In this document: positions 1 through 11,442 of the stretch, piece by piece
Layout of the letters: each line of letters starts with the position of its first letter
How positions within the stretch are numbered: position 1 is the first letter of the stretch
Source of the DNA: Podospora comata
Lineage: Eukaryota; Ascomycota; Sordariomycetes; Sordariales; Podosporaceae
Direction: 5' to 3'
Assembly: GCA_017354895.1 (NCBI GenBank)
Contig: CP071498.1
Coordinates: 3,100,001-3,164,000 of the forward strand
Length of the DNA: 64,000 bases
Notes under the pieces: model-generated
What the model saw: only the letters and a program-made list of their open reading frames with translations
Database searches by the model: none
What the model was told of the DNA's origin: nothing
Position numbers and translations under genes: made by a program

Positions 1-1067
1 GACACGGGGCTTTTTGCCGGGGCCGTTTCCTTCCGTCTCATTCCTCTTCAGCAGGCAGGCAGGCAGAGAGCGCCACCTCACCGCCAACCCCTCCTCGTCG
101 TGCCTTCCATTGCCCATTGTCCTGATAAATGTGACCCACCTTATCCCGGCTTCTTTCGGAGCAACCATGTTCTGGGACATGGAATTGCGTGCCAGTCGGT
201 CCCTTTCCTCTTTCATCGCAAATGACGAAAAATAACAGGGCTCGACTGAGGTGTCTCGGCTGGATCCAGAAATCCGTCAGTCGATGACGGTGGAGAAGCA
301 ACTGTCTACCAAACACATGTCTCGCCAACCTCCCTTTCTGGAACCACGGCCACCACCATTGGCTACCTGCGGCCCAATGCCCCCCCTCCAGCACAGACCA
401 CAGCTCCATGTTCGGCAACCGGGGACCCAACAAATCGGATCGACCTCAGCGATCCCTGTGCAGATCTGACCATCAAAGAATGACCGAAGTCGCCGACCTC
501 ATCTCTGCGATACCTACGTTGGCAACCCCACCGTCTACTCCAAGCTGCCAAACTTGATGGCTCACGTCCAGTCACCGCCCGCAAATCAGCCTATCACGCC
601 CAAATGCCTCGTGTCGATCCTCCATCTGCCGCTGTCAAATATGGCGCTTCTCGGGTTGACTCAGCTCATGCAGGTTGATGCCGTCCTCCATTCTCGTCAC
701 TGTATCTTACCTCAACGAAACACGACTTGTGCGGCCACAGGAGACCTGCATATTCAAGTCACGAAGTAGATCCCCAAGATCGTTGCGTTTGATGCCTGAA
801 CTGGCTGGTGACCGCCTTGCACCACGGAAAACACAGGAAAAGCTCAACAGTGGCTCTTCTAGCGCTATCCCACCCCTGTGACTGAGCTGGCGTATATTAA
901 AGCCGTTTTTCAAAGAGGTACATCATCAACCACACCACTGCGACCCAAATCCACCCTACAAAAGACCATTCTAGATCGATAGCCAGGTCGCCGGCTTACC
1001 CTCCCTACGCAGCTTCTCACATCAGCGGAAACGCACTTTGCAAGCTCGAATCAGTCCGGTGACCATC
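1..1067. other. Leader region without a recognisable gene
   Basis: No open frame here looks like a known protein, and none has a convincing start plus splice sites. The last part is probably the promoter and 5' leader of the methyltransferase gene that starts at 1068. I see no repeat, tRNA or transposon in it. Confidence 0.5.
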
Positions 1068-1972
1068 ATGGGTACCGCTCCAGTTTCCGTGGAACACACC
1101 ACGTACAACCCCGACGCCGTCTACCTCTCATGGGAAGTGGACGGGAAATTTGTGAGTAGGCCCCGTGCCCCTCCCAACAGACAGGTGATCCAACGCCATG
1201 GCGCCTGTCAGTGGTCCGCCAGGGTCAGGTACTGATACGATGCACACAGTTCGGCGATGGGCGTGAAGTTGCCCTCCTCGAGTACATCTACGCTCGACCG
1301 GATCTTGAGAAGCTGAGAGGCAACCCTCAGAAGGTTCTGCAAGCCATCGACGATTACGGTCGGTCCGTCAGAGGTCTGATCAACATCGGGTCCATGAAAG
1401 GATCCATCGTTTGCGACATTATCTCTAGACACAGACCTGCAGTGGTACTCGAACTGGGCGGTTACATTGGATACTCGGCCATTATGTTTGGACATGCCAT
1501 GAGACAGGCTGGTGGAAAGCAGTACTACAGTGTCGAGAAGAGTCCTCTCTTTGCTGCTGTAGCCACAAGCTTGATTGACCTCGCCGGCCTCAGAGACAAT
1601 GTCAGGGTTGTGGTTGGGACGGGGGCGGAAGGAACTCGGCGCTTGTACGAGGAAGGGAAGATTTCTCGAGTCGATATGGCCTTCTTCGACCACTTCAAGC
1701 CAGCCTACACTGATGACCTCAAGCTATGTGAGCGGCTCGGTGTCGTAGGGCCGGGGACCCTGATTGTGGCGGACAACATGGTGCTACCGGGGAACCCGCG
1801 TTATCTCGAGTGGGTGCATGCAAGTGTGGAAAGGAAGCGCGAGATGGACAAGGGGGCGGACGAAAAGGGAAACCCAAACCTGCAGTATCGCAACCAATCT
1901 ATCTCCAGTTGGGAACCATCTGGGCAGGAGGACGCGATGGAGATCACGGAATGCTATGGTATCGAGGAGTAG
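1068..1972 (+). CDS. Catechol O-methyltransferase-like SAM-dependent O-methyltransferase
   Basis: Two exons, 1068-1151 and 1250-1972, give 268 residues; the 98-bp intron runs from GTGAGT to CACACAG and keeps frame. The SAM-binding glycine motif is LELGGYIGYSA (about residues 92-102). The acidic metal and substrate region DMAFFDHFKPAYTDDL and the following LIVADNMVLPGNP match the COMT family (known family pattern). The enzyme would methylate a hydroxyl of a catechol-type substrate using S-adenosylmethionine, in the cytosol since no signal peptide is visible. The ATG at 1068 (ATCATGG) is the first in the spliced frame and gives a normal COMT length. It lies about 0.8 kb upstream of a laccase-like gene on the same strand; both act on phenolics, but a functional link is only inference. 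Confidence 0.85.
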
Positions 1973-2782
1973 TGTAGTGTAGGAACCGACACAACCGAGA
2001 CAGTCGCCATGTTTGTTTGAGATTACCCCGCCTGCTCATCATGGCCATTGACCTATCATGATCTTGAGGCGTTGCTGCAATGTGGTGGGCAGCGTGCGCA
2101 TCATGCCATTCTCGTGCTTTTTGACAACCTGGTTACATCGGTTTCTCTCAGTCAGCCACAAAATGTCCACATTCGGGGATACCATGCCGTCCACCGCGTC
2201 CAGCCCCGCTGATCGGTTCAGAGCTCTGGCTCGTGAGGGTTGCACGGGAGGGTTCAGGCCACACCGGGCCAGCCCGTGCCCCCTATTATTCACCGAGGGG
2301 ACTGCGCCGCAGCCAATTGGAGTCAATCATCACTCAATTTCAACGACATATCCTACCTAGACATGGCTGGCTGCATCGATGGATCAATACAACTTCAATC
2401 ATGCTCTTTGAGAGCGAATCAGCTGTATGTGCGGTGACCAAGGCCGGCTTTGTTATGTACATCATTGCTTGCTATTGGAAGGGACTTGCCGGCCGAAACG
2501 ATAGCTCAAGACAACGCCGTCATTTGATGCACTGTTGTAGCAGGGGATAGCATTATGGGCGATGATGAGCGCTCACTCCTGAGCTGAATTGAATGATTCG
2601 GGTAAGGGCAGTGCTCAAGCAAGCCGCCATAGCATACAGCGGAAGGATACCACGCCGAAGCGGACAATTATTGGTCGTGCCCAAGTATATAACGCTATCT
2701 GAGGATAGGTACCTCACAGCCTCCGGCCCAATAACGCAGTTTCTGGACTGCAATTTCGTCCTACCTACCGCATGCGTTCACC
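1973..2782. other. Intergenic region between methyltransferase and laccase
   Basis: About 810 bp with only short open frames that resemble nothing. It should hold the methyltransferase 3' end and the laccase promoter; a TATA-like run (AAGTATATAACG) lies near 2683-2694, about 90 bp before the laccase start. No repeat or RNA gene seen. Confidence 0.4.
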
Positions 2783-5552
2783 ATGAAGGCAGCTTCGGTA
2801 TGGACGAGCATCGTCCAAGTCTTCAACTTCTTCACCTTCCCTTCCTCCGGCGGCGACAGCGATGTTTCTTCCCAGAAGCCTCTCATCCCGCACACGGACC
2901 CTGAGCAGCCGCAATTCGTGACAGCCAAGATTATTCCCATCACCAAGAATGAGTTTGGTGAGTATTACCATGGAGACAGGCTCATGGTTCAGGAGTACTC
3001 CAGTGGCATGGTCTACCATCCTGATGACTACAAGGATGTGCCGCTCCGCACGGGCGGCGTGGAGAGGTCGTTTATGTACAAGGAGCATCCTATTGTGGGG
3101 ACGCCAAAGAATGGTCAGGAGGGTGAGGAGGGTGGGTTGAATTGTCATTATCCGTACATGAAGAATTGGCAGCCGTGTTATGGGCCGGAGAACAGGACTT
3201 GTTGGTTGGAGGCTACGGATGGGAGTGGGAAGAGGATTGATATTGATACGGATTATGAGAATGCTTCTCTTGTGCCGTTTGGGAAGACGAGATATGTGAG
3301 TGCTAAGTTTTCAACATGTATTGGGAAGGCGCTGACTGATGGTGATCATAGTACCACTTTGACATATCTGAGGAGCCGATATCTCCTGATGGCATGACGA
3401 TGGAGCATGGGAAGGTCTTTCAGAGGAGGTATCCCGGACCGTGGATTGGTAAGTTGTGTTCCAGAGATTGCAAGACGAATGTACTAACACATGGAACAGA
3501 GGCATGCTGGGGCGATACTATCGGTGAAAAGACACCATCACTCATTGAGAATCGACTCTAGCTAACCAGTACAGAGGTGACAATCAAGAATAACCTTCGA
3601 TGGAACGGCACCTCGGTAAGCCCTTCTCCGTTTTAAGCACAGGGCAGCCATTAACTCCTCACTCAGGTTCACTGGCATGGCATCCGCCAGTGGGAGACAT
3701 TCCAGTTTGACGGTGTCAATGGCATCACTGAATGCCCCATCGCACCAGGGGAGACCTTCACTTATCGGTTCCGGGCACTTCAGTACGGATCAGCCTGGTA
3801 TCACAGGTAAGTCTCCCACCACCTGTCTTATCCTTTGAGGAACCACTAATCATCACCAGCCATTACTCCCTCCAGTACGGAGACGGCCTTCTCGGCCCCA
3901 TCACAATCTACGGCCCATCAACCGCCCAGTTTGGAGCTAACGAGGCATTCCGTCCCCTGCTTCTCTCCGACTGGAATCACCGCAGCGTCTTTGAGGACTG
4001 GCCTCTGATGATGTCAACCGGTGTCGCTCCTGAAATGACAAATATCCTGATCAATGGCACTGGCCAGTTTGGTTGGGGCCCTAAGCCAGAAAAGTACACC
4101 ATCTGGCTTGACGAAGGACAGGCGCACATGTTGATCTTGGTTAATACCGCTGTTGATACCACCTTTGTCTTTTCTATTGACAACCACACCTTGGAGGTCA
4201 TTGAGGCGGACTTTGTTCCCATCAAGCCGTACAACACTACACACATCAAGATTGGGATCGGTAAGTTCTTTGTGAGACTCACTAATGGCTGAAGGAGACT
4301 TACTAACACAACGGTAAAGGCCAGCGCTACCATGTTCTTGTCCATGGACACGAAAATGGGTACAAGACCGAGAGATACGGCAACTACTGGATGAGAGCCA
4401 CCCCTGCTCGAAAGTGCTCCAAGTTTGCGTTCGGTCCTGACGAGCAAATGGGCATTGTTCGGTACAACAGGACCATGCCGCCCAGGGGCTGGCAAGACCC
4501 TCTCTCAGAGCCGTCTCTGTACGATACCATGTGTGCGGATGAGCCTTATGACAAGTTGGTGCCCTGGAGGCCGTGGACAGTGGGCGATCCTGTCAATATC
4601 GGTACGTATACTTCTCTTCCATACAGTTCAACCTTCGCCTGGCTGACGTGGAACTAGATCCCAAGGTTGAAGACCCGTACACGCTCCCGAACAACTCACA
4701 GTACATCTTCAACGTCGGTATGATCAACTCTGGCGGACCTAACAGCTCCATGCCGTACATCCCTAACGACAAAGCATACGTCAGTCTCTTTCTTTCGCTT
4801 TCAATTTTCCAATCTCTAACCACCCCCCATAGACCCGCTGGATGATGCACGAAGCCCCCTTCCGCATCAACTTTTCCGACCCGACCCTCCTCGCCCTGGA
4901 TCGCATCAATGAGCTCATCGACAAGCCCTACCTTGACGTGGTCACACTGCCCAATGCCACCGATGACCAATGGGTCTGGATGGTAATCACGGCCCCAGAC
5001 AAGATCCCGCAGGAAGGTGGTAGAATCTTCTTCCCTGCTGCTCACCCCATGCACTTGCACGGTCACGACTTTGCCCTGCTGAGGCAGAGCAAGAAGAACT
5101 GGTATGATGACTTGGAGATTGGCCATGAAGGGGAGGGGAGGTGGTTCACGCCGGATAAGCTGAATTGCAGGAATGACAAGTTGAAGTGTGATAACCCGCC
5201 TAGGAGGGATGTGGTGCTGTTGCCGGCGACGGGGTATGTGATTATTGCTTTCAAGGCGGACAATCCGGGGTGAGTCTTTCCCTGCCATAACAACCCAGGG
5301 TCTACTGTGTTTAGCTGACTTGATGTGAACAGAATCTGGATTTTACATTGTCATATCGCCTTCCATGCCTCGTCCGGGTTGGCGATTCAGATTATTGAAA
5401 ACAAGGAGAGGATCCCCGAGATTTTGGGGAGGCACGGGAGCAGGGAGGCCATTGAGGAGAGCTGTGAGAGCTGGAGGGCGTGGCAGAGCAATCCGATTAA
5501 TCATTGGGATTGGCATCATCCGGACCATTTTCAGGATGATAGTGGTGTTTGA
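2783..5552 (+). CDS. Laccase-like multicopper oxidase, ten exons
   Basis: Exons 2783-3295, 3352-3448, 3500-3523, 3575-3615, 3667-3806, 3860-4260, 4320-4601, 4658-4779, 4833-5269 and 5333-5552 join to exactly 759 codons (758 residues), all on GT-AG introns. Four copper-site segments are present: HWHG (227-230), WYHSHYS (269-275), HPMHLHGH (611-618) and HCHIAFH (691-697), with Leu 702 at the usual type-1 axial position. The protein ends in DSGV, like the C-terminal plug known from ascomycete laccases. The family oxidises phenols and reduces O2 to water, usually outside the cell. It is longer than the usual ~600 residues because of about 170 residues before the first cupredoxin motifs, and the N-terminus is only weakly signal-like. 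A pigment or siderophore-type oxidase is an alternative role. It converges on the dioxygenase gene ending at 5750. Confidence 0.93.
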
Positions 5553-5749
5553 GAGGAGACTCATGAAGAGCTTATGTCCGGGTGGGATGTCAGGCACTAG
5601 GTAGGTAATGTGGATGATGAGGGCAAGTAACACGCATGGCTCAGCAGGTCTTAATGGGTTGTCTTTGTTTGACACACGACAAACAAGCCGCACAAGTATG
5701 TAGCCTTTAGCAAAAACCAACCACTCGTTTTTCGTCAAGTTGAACATCA

Positions 5750-7052
5750 TTATGCCGCCGGCGGTACCTCTGCGTCATCCCACAAGCTAGCCAACAGCTT
5801 CCTATCTCCCGTCCATGGCTCCCTCGCATGCTGCACGGCGTAATTCTATTCTCATGTCAGCCCACTTTCCACCAAAGCCCTCTTCCAAGAAAGATACCCA
5901 CATCAATCAACACCACATCCCCCCTCTCCCAGCTAACCATCGCCCGACTCCTCTGTATAAACTCCACCGCCGAATCGAGATACTCCCTAGGAATCTCACT
6001 CCCATCGCCATACTATTATCCATTAGCTGCACCCCCTTTTTCATCGCCCGCCAAAACTTACAAAACAAGGCGGAATATACTCCCCCCTCCCATTCCTATA
6101 CGGATGTTCCAACGTCCCCTCCCTTATCGCGTTCAAAAACCTCGAAACGCAATTATTAAAAAACATCTCTTCCCCTGTGTGCGGATGGGTCCTTATCCCG
6201 GGTAGCACCTGCCACACTCTCAGGTCTCCGAGTTGGTTGTCAGGGGAAATATTCTCCCATTCCCATTTTGCTGTCGGTAGGCGGCGGATCTCGGCTTCGA
6301 CTTTTGAGCGGATGATGTCAATGGGGTCGGTGTCGAGGACAGTTCGGCCGTAGGCTTGGAGTGGGGTTGTGCCCGGGGAGTTTGTGGGTTGGTGGGAGGG
6401 GTGGAAGAGTTGGTATTTCAGGCCGAGACGGCGGAGGGAAGAGATGAATGCGGGGCGGTGGGTTGTGAGGTGGGCAAGGAGGGGGGAGGAGGGGTTGAGG
6501 GGGGTTTCGCCTCCTGGTAGATACAAGTCAGCTGGGGGACAACGGGAGGAGGGATGGATAGTGGTTAAAAGGGGGGGGGAGTGTTGGTGGGGAGAGGTTG
6601 GGTGGAAACATACCAGTCTCTGGGGCCTCAGCACAGTAGAAGAATACATAAGAGGGAAAGTGTGGGCTTAGTCCAAACTCGTTGTGAGGAAAAATTGGCA
6701 TGGTGTTTGGGCCTTCGTTTGCTGTTGCTACGTTCGGAGCGAGAACTGTTCGGCGGACTGGGTTGCCAATGTCTTCGTGCGGTGCGAAGCCAAAGGCGTG
6801 GGCGAATTGGGAGAACTCATCTGCGGATTTGAGGTTGAGGTTTTGGAAGCAGATTGCGCCGTGTTTGTTCAGCAACGACCTGATTTCACCAGAGGCTGTG
6901 AGCTTCTTGATTTCGGAAACAACATCGTCTATTGAAGAGGTTTGGTCTGTTCTGCTGAGCGAATAGGGGAACTGTGAAGATGGTGGGTAGGGAGCAGGGA
7001 GATCAACTGATGGCTCGTAGTGAGCTGGTCGAAGAATATCAACGGTTGCCAT
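5750..7052 (-). CDS. TauD/TfdA-type Fe(II)/2-oxoglutarate dioxygenase
   Basis: Four exons on the minus strand, 7052-6614, 6513-6062, 6012-5902 and 5845-5750, total 366 codons (365 residues). All three introns (100, 49 and 56 bp) are GT-AG. The N-terminal half contains FPHNEFGLSPHFP, whose HNE supplies the first two iron ligands (HxD/E), followed by APETGGETPL. The C-terminal exons give GDVVLID, NYAVQHAREPWTGDR and LLASLW, with the third iron ligand His in QHAR and the 2-oxoglutarate-binding Arg after it. These are typical of the taurine dioxygenase / clavaminate synthase-like fold. The substrate is not evident: sulfonate release or oxidative tailoring are both possible. It is cytosolic by appearance. 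It diverges from an UNC-93-like transporter and converges on the laccase. Confidence 0.9.
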
Positions 7053-7802
7053 CTTGAGTTATGTCTCAAACTGAAGTCAAAACAAGCTGTGGCGTTCTTG
7101 GGGCTGCATTGGCAAACGTTGTGACGAGGTGGTGGTGGCAGTCACATCGTAACCCATGCGCCCACAACTTCCCCGGATCCTTTTAACATGGAAGTTTTTC
7201 ATAATTTCATGAATGCCAACCCCCATATCCTTTTGCGTGATCGCGTCCAAAAAAGTGTCAACAGCGCCGGTGTTTGTAGTGTGGTGATCAAGACGCAAGT
7301 CGATGGCGCAACGGCATCCCTGTAAGCACGACTCTCCTCCAGCGACTCCACTTCACTGCATCTTGTTCGTCCACCACGTCTCTCGCCGGAGGAGGGTAGC
7401 TATTCCCGGACAGACTACCAGGTGTGTTGCAGTGATAAAACCAGTCCCATTGAGACCTACCGGCCTGTTGGTACCAAGTTCATCATCAACACACCTCATC
7501 ACGACATCCTGTCAAGAGGGCGACTCCGCCAGTTCTGCTCGATAACCCCCCAAACCCCCCATTAACCCCCACATGGCCAAGTAAAATATCGATAGGGAAA
7601 CCAGGTAGCGTGAGACGGTGATCACTTACCGCTGCAGTCGAGCTGCCAGATCCAGACGGTTGGATTGCAGATTCTGCGCGTGGCGAGATGCATAAAGACG
7701 GGGTGTCGCTCGCTGGTCGGGGTTGAATCTGTATCCTCTCATCACTCATCGTCAAGAGCTGTTTCTTCTGGGTTCAAACCCTCAGACAGAATCTCAGTCA
7801 AG
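7053..7802. promoter_or_regulatory. Divergent promoter region of dioxygenase and transporter
   Basis: About 750 bp separate the two start codons (7052 minus, 7803 plus), so promoters for both genes must lie here. Short open frames in it look random. I recognise no specific operator; shared control of the pair is inference. Confidence 0.45.
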
Positions 7803-9324
7803 ATGTCCACCACCGAGCAGGACCAAAAAGTTATCAACGATGGGGCCGTGATCGAGTCCCAAGGCGAGCAGACGAAACCTGTTTCGTGGTTCACGAGATG
7901 GTATCGCAGTCCTCTGTTCAACGTCATCATTGTCGGTCTCATCTCTTTTACCCAACCCGGTATTTGGAGTGCCCTGAACAACACAGGTGCTGGCGGTCAG
8001 CAAGAACCCTACCTTGTCAACGCCTCCAACTCTCTGACTTTCGGGTATGTCCCCTGTTCCACCTCCCCTCACCCCTTGACCAACTTGCTAACCTCCCCAA
8101 AGTATCATGGTCTTCGGTTGCCCCCTCTTCGGAATCCTCGCCAACAAAATCGGCGTCAAAAAGGTTCTCATCATCGGTACCCTCGGTTACGCCCCCTATT
8201 CGGCCTCGCTCTACGTCAACAACCGCTACGGCACGGAATGGTTCGTCCTCTTCGGCGGCGTAACCTGCGGTATCGCCGCCTCTGCCCTCTGGGCCTCGGA
8301 AGGTGCCATCGCCCTCGGCTACGGCGACATCAAAGACCGGGGCAAGTTCACCGGCATCTGGCTCGGCCTCCGCGAACTCGGCCAGCTCATCGGCTCCTCC
8401 ATCCAAATGTCTCTCAACGCGGGCAAGGACTCGTCCACAAGAGGCAAAGTAGGATACACCACCTACCTCGTCCTCATCGCCCTCCAATGCCTCGGTCTCC
8501 CATTATCTTTCCTGCTATCCCCACCCCAAAAGGTCATCCGAAGCGACGGGACATCCCCAAGAGACCCAACCATAGGCAAGACCTTCCGGGAAGAAACCCG
8601 CAAGATCTGGGCGTTGATGAAGCGCAAGCAAATGTACCTTCTCATCCCCATCCTCGTCGGCTTCCAATGGAACACGACCTACCTCGGGATCTACATGACG
8701 AAATACTTCTCCGTCCGCGCCCGCGCCCTCGGCTCTCTCACCGCCGGCATCGCCGCCACATTCGCCAACATCTTTTGGGGGTGGTTCTACGACCTGAAAT
8801 GCTTCTCCCGTCCAACCCTCGCCAAGATCTGCTGGGCTTCCTTTGTTGTTCTCATGCTTGGGTCATTCGGCTGGCAGGTCTCCAACGAGAAGTTATACGG
8901 CGACTCCAACCCCCGCATCACCCTCGACTGGGACCTCCCCGGGTTCGGGAGGGGTTTCGCCAGCATGGTCATGCTCCGGTTCTTGAACGAGAGCCACTAC
9001 ATGTTTGTGTACTGGATCGTGGGGGCCTTCTTTGACGACATCGAGACTCTGACGCTGGCGGTGAGCATTGTCCGGACGTTTGAGAGCGTGGGGTCTTGCA
9101 TTTCGTTTGGTATCGGTGCTGCTAAGGTGCCGCCTATGGTCAACCTCGTCATCTCGTTTGCCATGTTTGGGTTCACCATTCCGGCGACGTCGGCGGTGGT
9201 GTTTATGGTGCCGGAGAGGCCGATTGACTTGCGCAAGGTTGAGGCTGGTGGGATTTCGGAGGGTGAGACTGGCAGTGTGGGTGCGAGTGAGGATTCTGAT
9301 GAGAAGAGGGCTGTCAAGGCTTGA
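7803..9324 (+). CDS. UNC-93-like major facilitator superfamily transporter
   Basis: Exons 7803-8044 and 8103-9324 (58-bp intron) give 487 residues. After a hydrophilic N-terminus the first helix reads FNVIIVGLISFTQPGIWSAL, followed by NNTGAGGQQEP, a hallmark of fungal UNC-93/DUF895 proteins. About 11-12 hydrophobic segments follow, with a hydrophilic central loop (about 240-270) and an acidic, Ser-rich tail ending at 9324. MFS transporters of this type sit in the plasma or internal membranes; their cargo in fungi is mostly unknown. The ATG at 7803 (AAGATGT) is chosen because upstream in-frame sequence is not protein-like. The 3' fifth switches to G-rich, U-rich codons while the earlier part is C-rich. 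Confidence 0.88.
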
Positions 9325-9527
9325 GCAAAATGAGTTGATGATGTGTATGATGATGTTGGGGCGGATCTCCAAATATGAGAGATGATAATGATGAGCAACT
9401 GTTGCGCACAGATAGTCATAGATACCCAGGCTTTTGAGGCCTCGTTAGCAAAAGTAATAACGCCAATAGCAACTGATGAAGGATGCAAAAATTTCCATGT
9501 TCCATAGGAGGGAAAGACCAAAAGATG

Positions 9528-9631
9528 CACCCGACGTGGGACTCGAACCCACAGCCTTAAGATGTCAATCACCTCTGAAGATCCAGAGGAATTGTTAGAA
9601 GTCTTACGCGCTACCATTGCGCTAGCCGGGC
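9528..9631 (-). tRNA. tRNA-Arg(TCT) with an intron
   Basis: Read on the minus strand from 9631, a 7-bp acceptor stem (GCCCGGC with GTCGGGT), D arm (GCGC stem, loop AATGGTA), anticodon stem TAAGA/TCTTA and T arm GTGGG-TTCGAGT-CCCAC all pair. The anticodon loop CTTCTA reads anticodon TCT (decodes AGA). The mature tRNA is 72 nt, so about 32 nt between positions 37 and 38 is an intron, at the canonical place. It lies alone between the transporter and the Mpv17-family gene. Confidence 0.9.
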
Positions 9632-10200
9632 TTGGTTAGTTGTTGGAAATTGGCCACGAAACAGGGTCCAAGTAGAAGTCGAGATGAAAAAAATGTGTTT
9701 GTCAACGAAGGCTAACAACACATCAGATGATAACTGAAAGAATAACAGGCTAACTTGGACTAGAAAGGTACCACCACATGGAACTGATCTGCGTTGTGGT
9801 GCCCCCCTCAGAGAATACGCTGCGGCCCGATGACCTGTCAGCCGCAGCAAAGCGCGGGTGACCATGCCCGCACGCCGAGTTCGGGACGGGCATTGGAGAA
9901 ATGGGTGCTAAAAATTAGCGGACATCCCGCTGTCTGGGCGGCCAGCGCAGCGCCGGGACAACGGCTCGGGAGCGCACGGGAGCACATCATTTGTCCAAAC
10001 CGCCAGTTGACTCAAATATCGCGTTCTGACCACCTCAGTCAAACTCCGCCACGAAGTCTGGTGAAACAACCGCATCTCCACGTCCGAGTCATTTCTATTT
10101 GCTCTTTTAAAAGGCCATGCCACTGCCATAGCCCGGCGCATCAACCGTCGTCTCTCCCGTCGCTTCTCAACATCCCCGAGCCTACCTTCCTACCAACGAC
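9632..10200. other. Intergenic region upstream of the Mpv17-family gene
   Basis: About 570 bp. It should contain the tRNA upstream region (internal promoters suffice for Pol III) and the promoter and leader of the gene at 10201. No protein-like frame or repeat is visible. Confidence 0.4.
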
Positions 10201-11067
10201 ATGGCAGTGTGCGCCGCCGTCAGAACAGCCTTCCGCAGGCAGATCCAGAACCTCGAAAAGTTCCGACAACGCCGACCACACTCCTCGAAAGTCAATGGAG
10301 CGAAACCAATTCAGAGCGCGCAGCAACAAGCTCCAATCACACCGCCCGCGAAGATCCAACCTCCGCCTCTCTGGCTCAGGCTCGGGCCGTTGACAAGAGC
10401 AGCTCAGGCGTACGGACGAACGCACCAGAAGCGCCCATATACGACACAGATATTGACCTCGCTTTTTATCTTCCTGTGCGGCGACATCTCGGCGCAAAGC
10501 ATTGGTGGAGACGAACATGACTTCGGGCGGACGGCGCGAGCGCTATTCATCGGTGGCACATCGTCGGTGCCATCATATCTTTGGTAGGCAATGTTTCGGG
10601 GGTTTGCGCTCGATCGTGGGTTGGCTAACGTTGTCGCGCATAGGGTGGTTTACTTGTCGAACAGCTTCAACTTTGCGTCGCGAGCTCTCTCGATAGCAGC
10701 GAGAGTTGTCGTTAACCAAATCATGTTTGCGCCACTGTTCAATACGTACTTCTTTGGCACACAGGCTGTGTTGTCTGGGGCTTCGCCTTCCGAGATCTGG
10801 GAGCGCCTTGTGAAGACTGTCCCACCGAGCATCGCGAATTCCGTCAAGCTATGGCCGGCTGTTATGGCCATCAACTTCGCCTTCGTACCTCTGCCATTCC
10901 GTTCCATGTTCAGCGGGACTGTGGCGGTGGGCTGGCAAACGTATCTGAGCTGGCTGAACAAGAAGGCCGAGGAGAGCATCGCGGCGGAAGCAGAAGCGGC
11001 AGCAGTAGCAACAGTGGGGAAAGTAGAAGAGGTTGCTGCTTCGGCTATGGCCAAAGCCGCGGCGTGA
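10201..11067 (+). CDS. Mpv17/PMP22-family membrane protein
   Basis: Exons 10201-10583 and 10644-11067 give 268 residues. The conserved core is easy to read: TQILTSLFIFLCGDISAQ, then SVPSYLW joined by splicing to VVYLSNSFNFASR, then VVVNQIMFAPLFN, TVPPSIANSVKLWPAVMAIN and SGTVAVGWQTYLSW. This order matches Mpv17/Sym1-type proteins with four membrane helices, found in the mitochondrial inner membrane or peroxisomes. The N-terminal ~85 residues are basic and Gln/Pro-rich, compatible with a mitochondrial presequence, and the C-terminus carries an Ala/Glu-rich tail of about 35 residues beyond the normal family end. The exact compartment is inferred. Confidence 0.9.
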
Positions 11068-11442
11068 AAAGGAAACAAGACGGAATATTCATGATAGATT
11101 ATAGAGTTAGATAATGTCCAATAGCACAAGCAAGGCGTTAGGTGGTTTGTTCAAGAGCAGAAGCTCAAGCTTAGATGGATCGGGCGATTTGCTCGAGGGG
11201 ACAGTGCGGGGTGCCTTGCATCGAGCATCTGACAGCGGCTGCGCACGGTCCAGACGACCATCTCACACTGTGCCACCCTTGGCTGGCCCCTGCAAGCGCC
11301 AGGAACCAAGCCGACACCGCGGTAAAGCTCCAAAAATACTGAGCCCAAGAAAACATCGTCATCATCCTCACCAAACTCCCCCACACCACGACTTCTCTCA
11401 GAAGCCATTGAGCGCTGGCCCGGCTCAGCTCTGCGTTCAACC

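Noticed and set aside
1208-1693. Minus-strand frame of about 160 codons at the methyltransferase
   Set aside because: It lies antisense to the COMT coding exon and has no protein-like features.
2783-9324. A secondary-metabolite gene cluster
   Set aside because: There is no polyketide, peptide or terpene backbone enzyme, and no pathway transcription factor; the neighbouring oxidases alone are not enough.
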